Assembly: GCA_902493615.1 (NCBI GenBank)
Contig: CABUQK010000044.1
Location: 1-15,350, forward strand
Origin: an uncultured Collinsella sp.
Lineage (GTDB): Bacteria > Actinomycetota > Coriobacteriia > Coriobacteriales > Coriobacteriaceae
Length of the DNA: 15,350 nt
Reading direction: 5' to 3'
Under the pieces are notes generated by a model. The model was given only the letters and a program-made list of their open reading frames with translations. It did no database searches and was not told where the DNA came from. Of this stretch, positions 1-7,390 are shown one piece after another. The position numbers were made by a program, and so were the translations under genes. The stretch's first letter is position 1. Each line of letters opens with the position of its first letter.

Positions 1-645
1 GGTGGCAGGGCAAATGGCCTGGAACACAATTTGCCAAAAGCTCGCACCGCTCGCAGAGAGCGCCTCAATCACGTCGGCATCGATCTCTTCGATTGATTCG
101 GAGTAGCTCTTGGTGAGATAGGCGATGGAGTGGAAGGAGATTCCCAGCACTGCCGCCTCGGATCCAAGGCCGATAGCCACCGTAAAGACAAGCACCCACA
201 GGATCGTTGGAATTGCTCGGATGATGGCGACAAACCCTTTGACCGCATTGGAAACGAGCGGGTTCGAGAGGTTCTCGGATGCCGCCAGCGCCAGGAAAAA
301 CGAGATGATGGCCGAGATGATGGTGCACAGCACGGTGACCGCAATGGTGACCAGCGTACTCTCGGCAACCTTTGCCCAGCTAAAATGTGCAGCTCCCAAC
401 GGGGGATCCAACGCCGGCTGGAACATCATGGCGCAAAAATCAGACCAGGTTTGAGCGATTGCACGACCAAGGTCCACCGTGCCAAAATCCATGCGCACAA
501 ACGCAACGACCGTCAAAAGGCACAGGACACCCAAGGTGAGCGCGACCGAATAGTTGCGCCCCTGACGGGACACGAGACGAATGTGCCCGGCGTGCGTGCG
601 CTCAATCGTACCGGCTGCAGCGGGAGTCAATTCGAACGTCCCCAT
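1..645 (-). CDS. phnE: Phosphonate-type ABC transporter permease PhnE, second copy (3' end outside window)
   Basis: This is an inner-membrane permease subunit of a binding-protein-dependent importer. The 215 visible codons are open to the window edge and the C-terminus is missing. A basic N-terminus is followed by a hydrophobic segment (about residues 33-50), further TM segments (about 97-122 and 138-162), and the cytoplasmic EAA loop at about 194-212 (EALSASGASFWQIVFQA), which docks on the ATPase. The ATG at 645 overlaps the stop of the preceding permease as TAATG. A strong SD (AAGGAGG, complement of 657-663) lies 11 nt upstream, so the two permeases are translationally coupled. The EAA loop is almost identical to that of the neighbouring permease, which suggests a tandem duplication forming a heterodimeric channel. 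Family assignment is firm; the substrate is not known. Confidence 0.88.
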   Translation of the reverse strand, partial: MGTFELTPAAAGTIERTHAGHIRLVSRQGRNYSVALTLGVLCLLTVVAFVRMDFGTVDLGRAIAQTWSDFCAMMFQPALDPPLGAAHFSWAKVAESTLVTIAVTVLCTIISAIISFFLALAASENLSNPLVSNAVKGFVAIIRAIPTILWVLVFTVAIGLGSEAAVLGISFHSIAYLTKSYSESIEEIDADVIEALSASGASFWQIVFQAICPAT

Positions 646-1499
646 TAGATCATCGACCTCCTTGCAGCATTGGAAATCGCCTCGACCACGAGCACCAAAA
701 CGATGGTCACAAGGATCACCAGGCCAGCGCAGTCGTACCGGAAGGAGGCATAGTACAAGTTGAAGACAAAGCCGATACCCGTGCCGGTAAGCAGGCCCAC
801 CAACGTGGCCTCGCGGATATTGGTCTCGACCATATAGAGCGTCCAGCTCATGAGCTCTGCCACGGCGAGCGGCAGGCCCGCCTGGAAAACAATCTGCCAA
901 AAGCTGGCACCGCAGCTGTGCAGCGCCTCGATGGGTCCGGAAGGAATCTCATCGAGCGTATCGAGGAAAAAGCGCGTGATCTGGCCAAACGTCGCCAAAA
1001 AGAGCGCAAGGAAACCCGTGAACTCGTTTTGCTTGAACGAAAGGAGCAAAAGCAGCGCCCATGCGATCATGGGAACATTGCGGAAGATATTGGCGAACAC
1101 GCGAATGACGCCGCGCACGGCGCCGTTCTCGACGCCAACGCTCGAGCAGCCCAGCACCGCAAGAACGATGCCCAAAAGCGCCGCGAGCATCGTGGCGGCG
1201 ATGGAATCGAACACCGTCGACACCACCTGTGCGGCAATCATTCCCAGCTGGCCAAACGACGATGCCGTGGGGCAGAAGTTCTGCAGCATCCATACGATGG
1301 CCGCCGGCACCGAGCCCAAGGCATACCCAAAGCTAAAGTCGCTGACGAGCGACGCGCCCTCGGCAACAAGAACGATGGCAACGAGCGCCACGAGCGTGCG
1401 CAGCTGGCGCTTCTTGAACCAGCTCAGATCGGGAACCTTTCCCGAGCCCACATCGCCATAGGAACCGGCGGGCACGGCGCCGCACTCTCCCGCGCTCAT
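645..1499 (-). CDS. phnE: Phosphonate-type ABC transporter permease PhnE, first copy
   Basis: This 284-residue inner-membrane permease has hydrophobic segments at about residues 35-47, 60-72, 85-117, 137-155, 161-172 and 255-275. The EAA loop is at about 191-209 (EALHSCGASFWQIVFQAGLP). Length and layout fit the PhnE family, which imports phosphonates, phosphite or related oxyanions together with PhnC and PhnD. The ATG at 1499 overlaps the phnC stop as ATGA, with a GGAG SD 7 nt upstream inside phnC. Its own stop overlaps the next permease as TAATG. The first 30 residues are polar and Gly-rich, longer than is usual before the first membrane helix. Transporter class is confident; the exact substrate cannot be read from the permease. 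Confidence 0.9.
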   Translation of the reverse strand: MSAGECGAVPAGSYGDVGSGKVPDLSWFKKRQLRTLVALVAIVLVAEGASLVSDFSFGYALGSVPAAIVWMLQNFCPTASSFGQLGMIAAQVVSTVFDSIAATMLAALLGIVLAVLGCSSVGVENGAVRGVIRVFANIFRNVPMIAWALLLLLSFKQNEFTGFLALFLATFGQITRFFLDTLDEIPSGPIEALHSCGASFWQIVFQAGLPLAVAELMSWTLYMVETNIREATLVGLLTGTGIGFVFNLYYASFRYDCAGLVILVTIVLVLVVEAISNAARRSMI

Positions 1500-2377
1500 C
1501 GCAGGGCTCCAGAGGGAACAGCGGATGCCACGCCGACGGATGCAGACGTCGCGGCAGCTTGGGGTTCGGCCACCGGAACGGGAATACGGCCCTCTTCATC
1601 ATCGCCGTAAATCGCTGCAATCATCTGGAGCGTCAGCTCGGCAGGCGTGCCTTCGAAGACCTTCTCGCCCGCGCGCAGGCCCACGATACGATCGGAAAAC
1701 TCAAGTGCCATGTCCACCTGATGCAGATTGACGATGCACGTGATGCCATGCTGACGTGTCACGCGGCGCAGATGCTCCATGACAGCACGGCTGCTCTTGG
1801 GATCAAGGCTCGCGATAGGCTCGTCGCATAAAATGATGCGCGGATCTTGAATGAGTGCACGAGCAATACCCACGCGCTGCTTTTGTCCGCCCGAGAGCTG
1901 GTCGGCGCGACGATAGGCAAACTCGCCCAGACCCACTTCGTCGAGCAACTCGAACGCACGAAGCTTCTCGGCGTCACTGTAAAGGCCCAACGATCCGGCC
2001 ACAGCGCCCTTGTAACCAAGGCGCCCGTGCAGCACGTTTTGGATGGCGGTAAGACGATACACCAGGTTGTAGTTTTGGAAGATCATGGCAATCTGCGTAC
2101 GCACGCCGCGCAGCTTGTTGCGGCGCAGGTGCGTGATGTCCTGCCCGTTAAAAACAACCGAACCCTCCGTGGGCTCGATAAGGCGATTGATGCAGCGCAA
2201 AAAGGTCGACTTGCCGGCGCCTGAAGGGCCGATCACCGTGACCAGCTCTCCCTCGCCGCAGACAAAATCTACGCCGGAAAGCGCGTGATGCTGCTGCTGT
2301 GCGCCTCGTTTGCCCTCATAGCTTTTGGTCAAATCGCTCACCTGCAAAAGAGGCTGTGCGTTCTGTGGCATTCCCAT
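1496..2377 (-). CDS. phnC: Phosphonate-type ABC transporter ATP-binding protein PhnC
   Basis: This cytoplasmic ATPase energises the PhnD/PhnE importer. Numbering from the ATG at 2377, the Walker A motif GPSGAGKST is at 50-58, the Q-loop Gln at 101, the signature LSGGQKQR at 161-168, Walker B IILCDE at 181-186 and the switch His at 219 (NLHQ). All key residues are intact. The true start may be the second ATG at 2371: the SD GGGAGG sits only 2 nt from the ATG at 2377 but 8 nt from 2371, which would drop two residues. The last 30 or so residues, after the usual PhnC end, form an Ala/Val/Pro-rich tail of unknown use. It overlaps phnE by 4 nt (ATGA). It is separated from phnD by 114 bp carrying a strong hairpin. 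Confidence 0.93.
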   Translation of the reverse strand: MGMPQNAQPLLQVSDLTKSYEGKRGAQQQHHALSGVDFVCGEGELVTVIGPSGAGKSTFLRCINRLIEPTEGSVVFNGQDITHLRRNKLRGVRTQIAMIFQNYNLVYRLTAIQNVLHGRLGYKGAVAGSLGLYSDAEKLRAFELLDEVGLGEFAYRRADQLSGGQKQRVGIARALIQDPRIILCDEPIASLDPKSSRAVMEHLRRVTRQHGITCIVNLHQVDMALEFSDRIVGLRAGEKVFEGTPAELTLQMIAAIYGDDEEGRIPVPVAEPQAAATSASVGVASAVPSGALR

Positions 2378-2396
2378 GCCCTCCCATCAACGTCGA

Positions 2397-2424
2397 GGCC
2401 GGACGCGGATATTCGCGCCCGGCC
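2397..2424 (-). promoter_or_regulatory. GC-rich hairpin between phnD and phnC
   Basis: There is an 11-bp stem (GGCCGGACGCG with CGCGCCCGGCC, one G-U wobble in the minus-strand RNA) around a 6-nt loop. It lies between the phnD stop and the phnC SD. No T-run follows on the minus strand, so it is not a classic terminator. Such hairpins after a binding-protein gene often protect the upstream mRNA or reduce transcription of the downstream genes, giving more binding protein than ATPase and permease. That role is inferred. Confidence 0.55.
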
Positions 2425-2491
2425 CGTTTTGGCAGCGGCGAATCGTCTACGCGATGCCGCCCATCTGCACGTGTGCGCGCAGGGACATGCA

Positions 2492-3586
2492 TTAGTCAAG
2501 CGCGCGAATGGGGTCGTACCAGGAGTCCTCGACTGCGATGAAGCCGGCAGTATCGCCCAGGCTCCAAACGGCACCGTTGCCCTCTTTGTCTTCGGGGGCA
2601 AAGAGCAGCTCGTCCTCAGAGGTCTCCTTGGAGGTCAGGCCCTTGACGAGCTTGTCGATGATCTCCTGCGGAACCTTCTCGGTGTTGACGGCGATGGGGC
2701 CGTTGAGAACCGGGGTAGACTGGATGATGCCGAACTTCTTGCCCTGGACGCGATCGAAGGGCTGAGGAGCGTCGGCCTTGACGGAGTAGACGGAGCCGGC
2801 GGCGTTCACGGCGTCGCGCTCGCCCTCGGGAACGTCAAGATAGGTATCGACGTCAACGTCGTCGAAGGCGGCCACATCGGCGTCGCCCTGCAGCAGGTTG
2901 ACGGCAGAGCCGGGGTGAGAGTTGCCAAAGAGCACCTGGGAGAAGAAGCCCAGGGTGCTGAGCTCATCGGAAGACTTCACGTCATCCGGGAATGCCTTCA
3001 TGATGGCGCTGCACGGAACCTTGAAGCCGGAAGTGGAGGTAGCGGAGACAAAGCTCATGCGCTTGCCCTTGATGTTCTTGATGGAGTAGCCGGTCTCCTC
3101 GGCGCTATCCGCGTACGTGCTCATCTCGGCCTCGGGCACGCAGATGCGGCTGTAGTACTTGGCGCCGTCGAGCTTGCCGTCGGTGTCGGAGGTGGTCACA
3201 AGCGGAAGAACCTTGCTGTTCTTCTTCTGAGCCTGGATGAAGCCCTCGGCGCCCATGTTGGCAAGCTGAGCCTTGCCGGAAGCGATAGCCTCGATAGCGA
3301 CGTTATAGTCGGTGGTGGTCATGAGCTCGACCTTGACACCGGCGTACTTCTCAAGAACCTTGCCAAACTCCTCGCGGCCCGCGTCGAACTCGGAGCTGGA
3401 CTCGTTGGGCAGCCAGACCATGGTAAGTTTATCGATAGAAGCGGCATCCGAGCCAGCGGTCGCCGCACCACCCTTACCGTCAACGCTGCCGCAACCGACG
3501 AGACCGAGGCCGAGCGTCACGGCACTCGCGCCAAAAAGGCCCAAGAAGGACCGGCGAGAAATTTGCTTGTTCTTGATATCTGCCAC
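2492..3586 (-). CDS. phnD: Phosphonate/phosphite ABC transporter substrate-binding lipoprotein PhnD
   Basis: This is the extracytoplasmic solute-binding subunit that hands ligand to PhnE. The chosen start is GTG 3586, preceded by AAGGAG (complement of 3593-3598) with 6-nt spacing, which gives 364 residues. The frame stays open upstream to an ATG at 3682, but that extension lacks protein character. The N-terminus has a twin-arginine motif (SRRSFLGLF, residues 10-18), a hydrophobic stretch and a lipobox LVGC with Cys at 32. This suggests Tat export as a folded protein and lipid anchoring. The linker after the Cys is rich in Gly, Ala and Ser. The first lobe (TMVWLPNESSSEF, then TTTDYNVAIEAIASGKAQLA) matches the PhnD family pattern. 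It is the first gene of a phnD-phnC-phnE-phnE operon. No C-P lyase or phosphonatase gene is in view, so the substrate is undecided. Confidence 0.88.
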   Translation of the reverse strand: MADIKNKQISRRSFLGLFGASAVTLGLGLVGCGSVDGKGGAATAGSDAASIDKLTMVWLPNESSSEFDAGREEFGKVLEKYAGVKVELMTTTDYNVAIEAIASGKAQLANMGAEGFIQAQKKNSKVLPLVTTSDTDGKLDGAKYYSRICVPEAEMSTYADSAEETGYSIKNIKGKRMSFVSATSTSGFKVPCSAIMKAFPDDVKSSDELSTLGFFSQVLFGNSHPGSAVNLLQGDADVAAFDDVDVDTYLDVPEGERDAVNAAGSVYSVKADAPQPFDRVQGKKFGIIQSTPVLNGPIAVNTEKVPQEIIDKLVKGLTSKETSEDELLFAPEDKEGNGAVWSLGDTAGFIAVEDSWYDPIRALD

Positions 3587-3614
3587 AATCTTCTCCTTAC
3601 AACACAAGAATGCA

Positions 3615-3649
3615 CCGGAGGGACCGGGGGTTCTATTTGTCCCGTCCGG
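3615..3649 (-). promoter_or_regulatory. phnD leader hairpin close to the SD
   Basis: In minus-strand RNA, CCGGA(C)GGGAC pairs with GTCCCTCCGG. This makes a 10-bp stem with one bulged C and a 14-nt loop, ending 17 nt before the phnD SD. Its 3' arm contains CUCC, which is complementary to the GGAG of the SD. A switch between this hairpin and SD masking is therefore possible. No known riboswitch class was recognised. Confidence 0.4.
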
Positions 3650-3682
3650 CGATGACGTGGTAGATATTAGGGTTGTGGGCAA

Positions 3683-3702
3683 GCCGTTTTTCGATCAACG
3701 GC
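3683..3702 (-). promoter_or_regulatory. Second hairpin in the phnD leader
   Basis: A perfect 6-bp stem (GCCGTT with AACGGC) closes an 8-nt A-rich loop in the minus-strand leader RNA. It lies between the predicted promoter and the larger hairpin at 3615-3649. It has no T-run behind it. It is structure only; its role is unknown. Confidence 0.3.
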
Positions 3703-3762
3703 AATCGCTTGTCATATGCTTGCGCGAAGATGCGGGAACATGACGCGAACCGTAGGCACTTA

Positions 3763-3791
3763 TTAATAGAAACGCCCCGTCGTAAGCTCAA
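3763..3791 (-). promoter_or_regulatory. Predicted sigma-70-type promoter of the phn operon
   Basis: On the minus strand a -35 box TTGAGC (3786-3791) is followed by a 17-nt spacer and a -10 box TATTAA (3763-3768). Transcription would start near 3756 and leave a leader of about 170 nt before the phnD GTG. It lies just after the tatD stop, so phn is likely a separate transcription unit. I saw no obvious Pho-box-type direct repeats beside it. Confidence 0.5.
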
Positions 3792-3844
3792 GGGCAGGCA
3801 TAAGGCAGGTAATAGACCAGTTTTGTCAGCCCCTTGGCAGCCGT

Positions 3845-4759
3845 TTATAGAAAAAGTTTGCAGGCATTTTCCCAAGCTGCTCGCGCGATAGCCTCGGCAT
3901 CCTCCCCCGTGCGATCAACACGGTCGTTAACCAGCGCATTTGCCGTAATGGAAATCATTGCGGGCTCGCACTCAAGACCGCGGATCGGCTCCGGCGCCAT
4001 GTACGGGCAGTCCGTCTCAAACAAAATACGGTCGAACGGGGTTGCCGCGAATGCCTCGCGCACGTCATCGTTGCGCTTAAAGGTAGCCGCGCCTCCATAG
4101 GCGATATAACAGCCCAAGCCCACAAAGCGCTCCATCGTGGCGCGGTCCTCGCCAAAGCAGTGCAGCACACAACCGGCCTGAGGCACACCTACCTCGCGAA
4201 GCACGTTGTAGGCGTCCGTGTGCGACGTACGCTCTTGGTCGGTGTCCTCGTGCCGCAAATGTAGCTCCACCGGCACGTTGCGACGCACGGCAAGCTCAAG
4301 CTGACGCGCCATGCAGTCAATCTGCGCGTCACGAGGCGCCGGCGCGACATCGTCGTCATAGTCCATGTGGTAGTCCAGGCCAATTTCGCCGATGCCAACA
4401 CACAACGGATCGTCGAGCGCAGCCACAACCTGGGCATGGATATCATCGGTATAGTCCGGCGCGCCATAGGGGTGCACGCCGGCGAGATACTTAATCTGCG
4501 GAATATCCTGCATCGGCAGAATCTCGCGCACCAGCCAGTCGCTATAGTCCGTCACGCTGCGTTTGTCGGCGATGGGATCGAAGACCGTCACCAACAGGTC
4601 GACGCCCGCGGCTTTAGCACGCACGAGCGTCTCGGGCACTTCTTTGCCCCAAAATGAGAGCAGATGCGCATGAGTATCGGCAAGTGGTGCCAGCGGCTCC
4701 GGACAGACGACCGTTTTCTTTTTCTTGGTAAACGTCACGCGTTCGGCATTAAGCGTCAT
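3845..4759 (-). CDS. tatD: TatD-family metal-dependent hydrolase (putative DNase)
   Basis: This cytoplasmic TIM-barrel metallohydrolase is related to TatD, a 3'-5' exonuclease-like DNase. The start ATG 4759 has AGGAG 7 nt upstream, giving 304 residues. The open frame reaches back to 4870, but that extension runs through rsmA and is out of character. Metal-site motifs are all present: DTHAH (28-32), GIGEIGLDYH with Glu 125, ELHLRH with His 167, VLHCF with His 200 and FETDCPY with Asp 250. It is slightly longer than the usual 255-265 residues because of about 25 extra N-terminal residues, including a Lys run (12-15), and a loop near 132-145. It overlaps the end of rsmA by 11 nt, so the two are co-translated. 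tatD next to ksgA is a common bacterial arrangement, often with an rnmV gene between them that is absent here. Confidence 0.9.
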   Translation of the reverse strand: MTLNAERVTFTKKKKTVVCPEPLAPLADTHAHLLSFWGKEVPETLVRAKAAGVDLLVTVFDPIADKRSVTDYSDWLVREILPMQDIPQIKYLAGVHPYGAPDYTDDIHAQVVAALDDPLCVGIGEIGLDYHMDYDDDVAPAPRDAQIDCMARQLELAVRRNVPVELHLRHEDTDQERTSHTDAYNVLREVGVPQAGCVLHCFGEDRATMERFVGLGCYIAYGGAATFKRNDDVREAFAATPFDRILFETDCPYMAPEPIRGLECEPAMISITANALVNDRVDRTGEDAEAIARAAWENACKLFL

Positions 4760-5609
4760 GGGATAGCTCCTGGGCCAGACGGACAAAGTCCGCAACGTCA
4801 AGCGTCTCGGCACGCGACGTGGGCGCGATACCGCAAGCCTCAAAGGCGGCATCGAGTACGTCCTTGGCAAAGCCGTTGGCGCTCATGGAATTGCGGATGG
4901 TCTTGCGACGCTGAGCAAATGCAGCATCAATCACGCGGGCCACAAATTCGCGATCGAGTCCTTCGGGTACCACGCCGTCAACACGGTCGATACGCACGAC
5001 GGCCGAGTCCACATGCGGCGCCGGCATAAAGCAGCGCGGCGGCACTTCAAAGCGACCCGTTACTTGCGCATACAGGCCGAGCTTTGCCGTATAGCCGCCA
5101 TAGGTCTTGTTACCGGGCGTTGCGGCAATGCGATCGGCAACCTCCTTTTGCACCATGACGACGGCACGCTTGAGCGCCGACATCGTCTGGAAGAACTGCA
5201 GGATGATCGTCGCCGCCACGTTATAGGGCAGGTTCGCGACAAATACCGTCGGCTCACCGCCGGCGGCCTGCTCAATCTGCTCCGGCGTCACCTTAAGCGC
5301 GTCGCCCATGATAAAGCGGAAGTTGGCGTAGTCGGCGGCGTGAGCATCGAGCACCGGCTCGAGCTCGGGATCTGCTTCGATCGACGTGACGCACGCCGCC
5401 TCCTGCAACAGCGCAAGCGTGAGCGTACCAACGCCCGGACCAACCTCGAGCACACGCTCATCGCCTGCAAGCTCGGCAAGCTCGCAAATGCGCTCAATTA
5501 CATGGTTGTCGATTAGAAAGTTCTGGCCCAGGCGATGCTTGGTCGCAAGGCCAAACTCCTCCAGCAGCTCCCTAGTGGCCGTGGGGTTTGCCAAAGGCGA
5601 AGTTGTCAT
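4749..5609 (-). CDS. rsmA: 16S rRNA dimethyladenosine transferase RsmA (KsgA)
   Basis: This enzyme dimethylates two adjacent adenosines in the 3' terminal helix of 16S rRNA with S-adenosylmethionine, late in small-subunit assembly. The 286 residues match family length. The family's GQNFL is at 28-32, the SAM-binding motif EVGPGVGTLT at 55-64, an acidic ribose-binding Glu at 78, an Asp at 103, and the catalytic NLPY at 126-129. The C-terminal helical domain contains the typical FAQRRKTIRNSM stretch. The ATG at 5609 follows AAGGAGG by 5 nt. It lies 110 bp after metG, across a terminator, and overlaps tatD by 11 nt at its 3' end. I found no convincing promoter of its own in the short stretch after the terminator, so read-through may matter. 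Confidence 0.95.
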   Translation of the reverse strand: MTTSPLANPTATRELLEEFGLATKHRLGQNFLIDNHVIERICELAELAGDERVLEVGPGVGTLTLALLQEAACVTSIEADPELEPVLDAHAADYANFRFIMGDALKVTPEQIEQAAGGEPTVFVANLPYNVAATIILQFFQTMSALKRAVVMVQKEVADRIAATPGNKTYGGYTAKLGLYAQVTGRFEVPPRCFMPAPHVDSAVVRIDRVDGVVPEGLDREFVARVIDAAFAQRRKTIRNSMSANGFAKDVLDAAFEACGIAPTSRAETLDVADFVRLAQELSHDA

Positions 5610-5640
5610 GGTTGCCTCCTTAGCATGATGGCGGCGTCTT

Positions 5641-5677
5641 GAAACAAAAGGGCATGGACCGTGGCGGCCATGCCCTT
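5641..5677 (-). terminator. Rho-independent terminator of metG
   Basis: On the minus strand AAGGGCATGG and CCATGCCCTT form a perfect 10-bp stem with a 10-nt loop that can pair further (CCG with CGG). It is followed by TTTTGTTTC. It begins 42 nt after the metG stop and ends about 30 nt before the rsmA start. The interrupted T-run suggests partial rather than complete termination. Confidence 0.75.
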
Positions 5678-5719
5678 ACAGCTAAACAGCAAATTGCCGA
5701 TATGGCGCTCGCGCGGTCT

Positions 5720-7321
5720 CTACGCCAGACGCGGGAACAGCGGCTCACCCTTCTCGACGGGCTGACCGCCGGCAAGCAGGCCCCAAGTGCAAATGCCCTT
5801 GAGGTCGTCGCTCGCGGCCTCGTCCTCGCAGGACAGGCGGCGCAGGGCCTCGGCAGAAGTCTGGGGCATGAGCGGCATCAGCAGGTGAGCGGCGATGCGG
5901 ATGGCCTCGAGCAGGTTGTAGATCACAAATGCCAGCTCGTCAGCCTTGGCCTCGTCCTTGGCAAGCGCCCAGGGCTCGGAGTCCTCGATGTAGTGGTTGG
6001 CGGCGTGGATGAGCTCCATGACCTCGTCCTTGGCTCCGCCGTAATCGAGCACGTCCATCTTGGCCATGTAGCGCTCGACCAGGCCATCGGCGATCTTTGC
6101 CAGCGGGTTGTCGAACGCGTCGAACGATGCGGGCTTGACGGGCGCGCAACCGTCAAAGTACTTGCCGCTCATGTTGAGCGAACGCGAGATAAGGTTGCCC
6201 CAGCTGTTGGCCAGGTCGGCGTTGTAGACCTGCTCCATGCGATCGAAGCTGATGGCACCGTCGGTACCGGGGACGACGTCGGTCATGAAGTAGTAGCGAT
6301 AGCCCTCGACGCCCAGCATGTCGATAACGTCCTGCGGAGCGATGGCGTTGCCGCGGCTCTTGGACATCTTCTCGGCCTTGCCAGTCTCGGCATTGCGCAC
6401 GGTCAGGAAGCCGTGGGCAAAGACGTGCTCGGGCAGGGCCTCGCCGATGGCCATGAGCATGGCGGGCCAAATGACGCAGTGGAAGCGGATGATGTCCTTA
6501 CCCACGATGTGGAACTGCGCAGGCCAGCGATAGGCCAGCTCGGCACGCGCCTCGTCGGTGTCGACACCGTAGCCGACGGCCGTCATATAGTTGAGCAGCG
6601 CGTCGAACCATACATAGGTCACGTGACCCTCGTCAAACGGGACCTGAATGCCCCAGTCAAAGCTCGTACGGCTCACGGAAAGGTCATTAAGGCCGCCCTC
6701 GACAAAGCTGCGAACCTCGTTCATGCGGAACGCAGGCTCGACAAAGTCGGGGTGCTCGTCATAGAGCTTGAGCAGCTTGTCCTGGAAGGCAGAAAGCTTA
6801 AAGAAGTAGGACTCCTCCTGCACGCGCTCCAGTGGACGGTGGCAGTCGGGGCACAGGTGCTGGCCGACGCTGCCGTACTCCTCGTCGCCCTTCTGGACCT
6901 GCGTATCGGTGAAGTAGGTCTCGTCGGGCACACAGTACCAGCCATCGTAGCTGCCCTTATACAGGTAGCCGGACTCCTTCATGCGCTCCCACAGGTACTG
7001 CACAGCATGGTGCTGGCGCGGCTCGGTGGTGCGGATGAAGTCGTCGTTGGAGATCTCGAGCTTGTTCCAAAGCTCCTTGAAGTGCGGAGCCTGGCTGTCG
7101 GTCCACTCCTGCGGCGTCATGTTGTGCTTGGCTGCGGCCTCGGCGACCTTCTCGCCGTGCTCGTCCATGCCGGTCAGGAACTTGACGTTATAGCCGGCGG
7201 AGCGACGATAACGGGCCTGAACGTCGGCGATGATGGTGGAATAAGCCGTGCCCAGGTGCGGATCGGCGTTGACGTAGTAGATGGGCGTCGTGATAAAGAA
7301 CGAAGGCTTGCTTTGATCCAT
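5720..7321 (-). CDS. metG: Methionyl-tRNA synthetase
   Basis: This class I aminoacyl-tRNA synthetase charges tRNA-Met for initiation and elongation. The 533 residues contain the HIGH-type motif as HLGT (22-25), GMDEHG (51-56) and KMSKS (319-323). A reduced zinc-knuckle region has Cys 131, Cys 158 and Cys 161, with only one CxxC pair visible. The protein ends at about residue 533 without the C-terminal Trbp111-like tRNA-binding domain found in many bacterial MetRS. The ATG at 7321 has GGAGG 9 nt upstream. It sits 69 bp after rsmI and is followed by a terminator. The order rsmI, metG, (tatD), rsmA is common in Gram-positive bacteria. All catalytic motifs are intact, so it should be functional. 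Confidence 0.97.
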   Translation of the reverse strand: MDQSKPSFFITTPIYYVNADPHLGTAYSTIIADVQARYRRSAGYNVKFLTGMDEHGEKVAEAAAKHNMTPQEWTDSQAPHFKELWNKLEISNDDFIRTTEPRQHHAVQYLWERMKESGYLYKGSYDGWYCVPDETYFTDTQVQKGDEEYGSVGQHLCPDCHRPLERVQEESYFFKLSAFQDKLLKLYDEHPDFVEPAFRMNEVRSFVEGGLNDLSVSRTSFDWGIQVPFDEGHVTYVWFDALLNYMTAVGYGVDTDEARAELAYRWPAQFHIVGKDIIRFHCVIWPAMLMAIGEALPEHVFAHGFLTVRNAETGKAEKMSKSRGNAIAPQDVIDMLGVEGYRYYFMTDVVPGTDGAISFDRMEQVYNADLANSWGNLISRSLNMSGKYFDGCAPVKPASFDAFDNPLAKIADGLVERYMAKMDVLDYGGAKDEVMELIHAANHYIEDSEPWALAKDEAKADELAFVIYNLLEAIRIAAHLLMPLMPQTSAEALRRLSCEDEAASDDLKGICTWGLLAGGQPVEKGEPLFPRLA

Positions 7322-7360
7322 GGGGTTTGTCCTCCAGAAAAACGTTGCATACAGGGGATG

Positions 7361-7366
7361 ATTCTA
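7361..7366 (-). promoter_or_regulatory. Weak candidate promoter for metG (-10 box)
   Basis: TAGAAT on the minus strand is a good -10 box (5 of 6), but the -35 region at 17 nt (TGGAGG) is poor. Its place in the 69-bp rsmI-metG gap makes it plausible for independent metG transcription. Confidence 0.25.
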
Positions 7367-7390
7367 GCGCAAGGGCTGGATATCCTCCAT

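Noticed and set aside
2285..3655. A 456-residue plus-strand open frame opposite phnD
   Set aside because: It is a shadow of phnD and the start of phnC, with low-complexity Gly/Val/Leu composition and no family motifs.
3633..3875. An 80-codon minus-strand frame between tatD and phnD
   Set aside because: Its end (DKRLPLIEKRLAHNPNIYHVI) looks somewhat protein-like, but its only ATG lies inside tatD, it has no SD, and it runs across the predicted phn promoter. A gene remnant is possible but unsupported.
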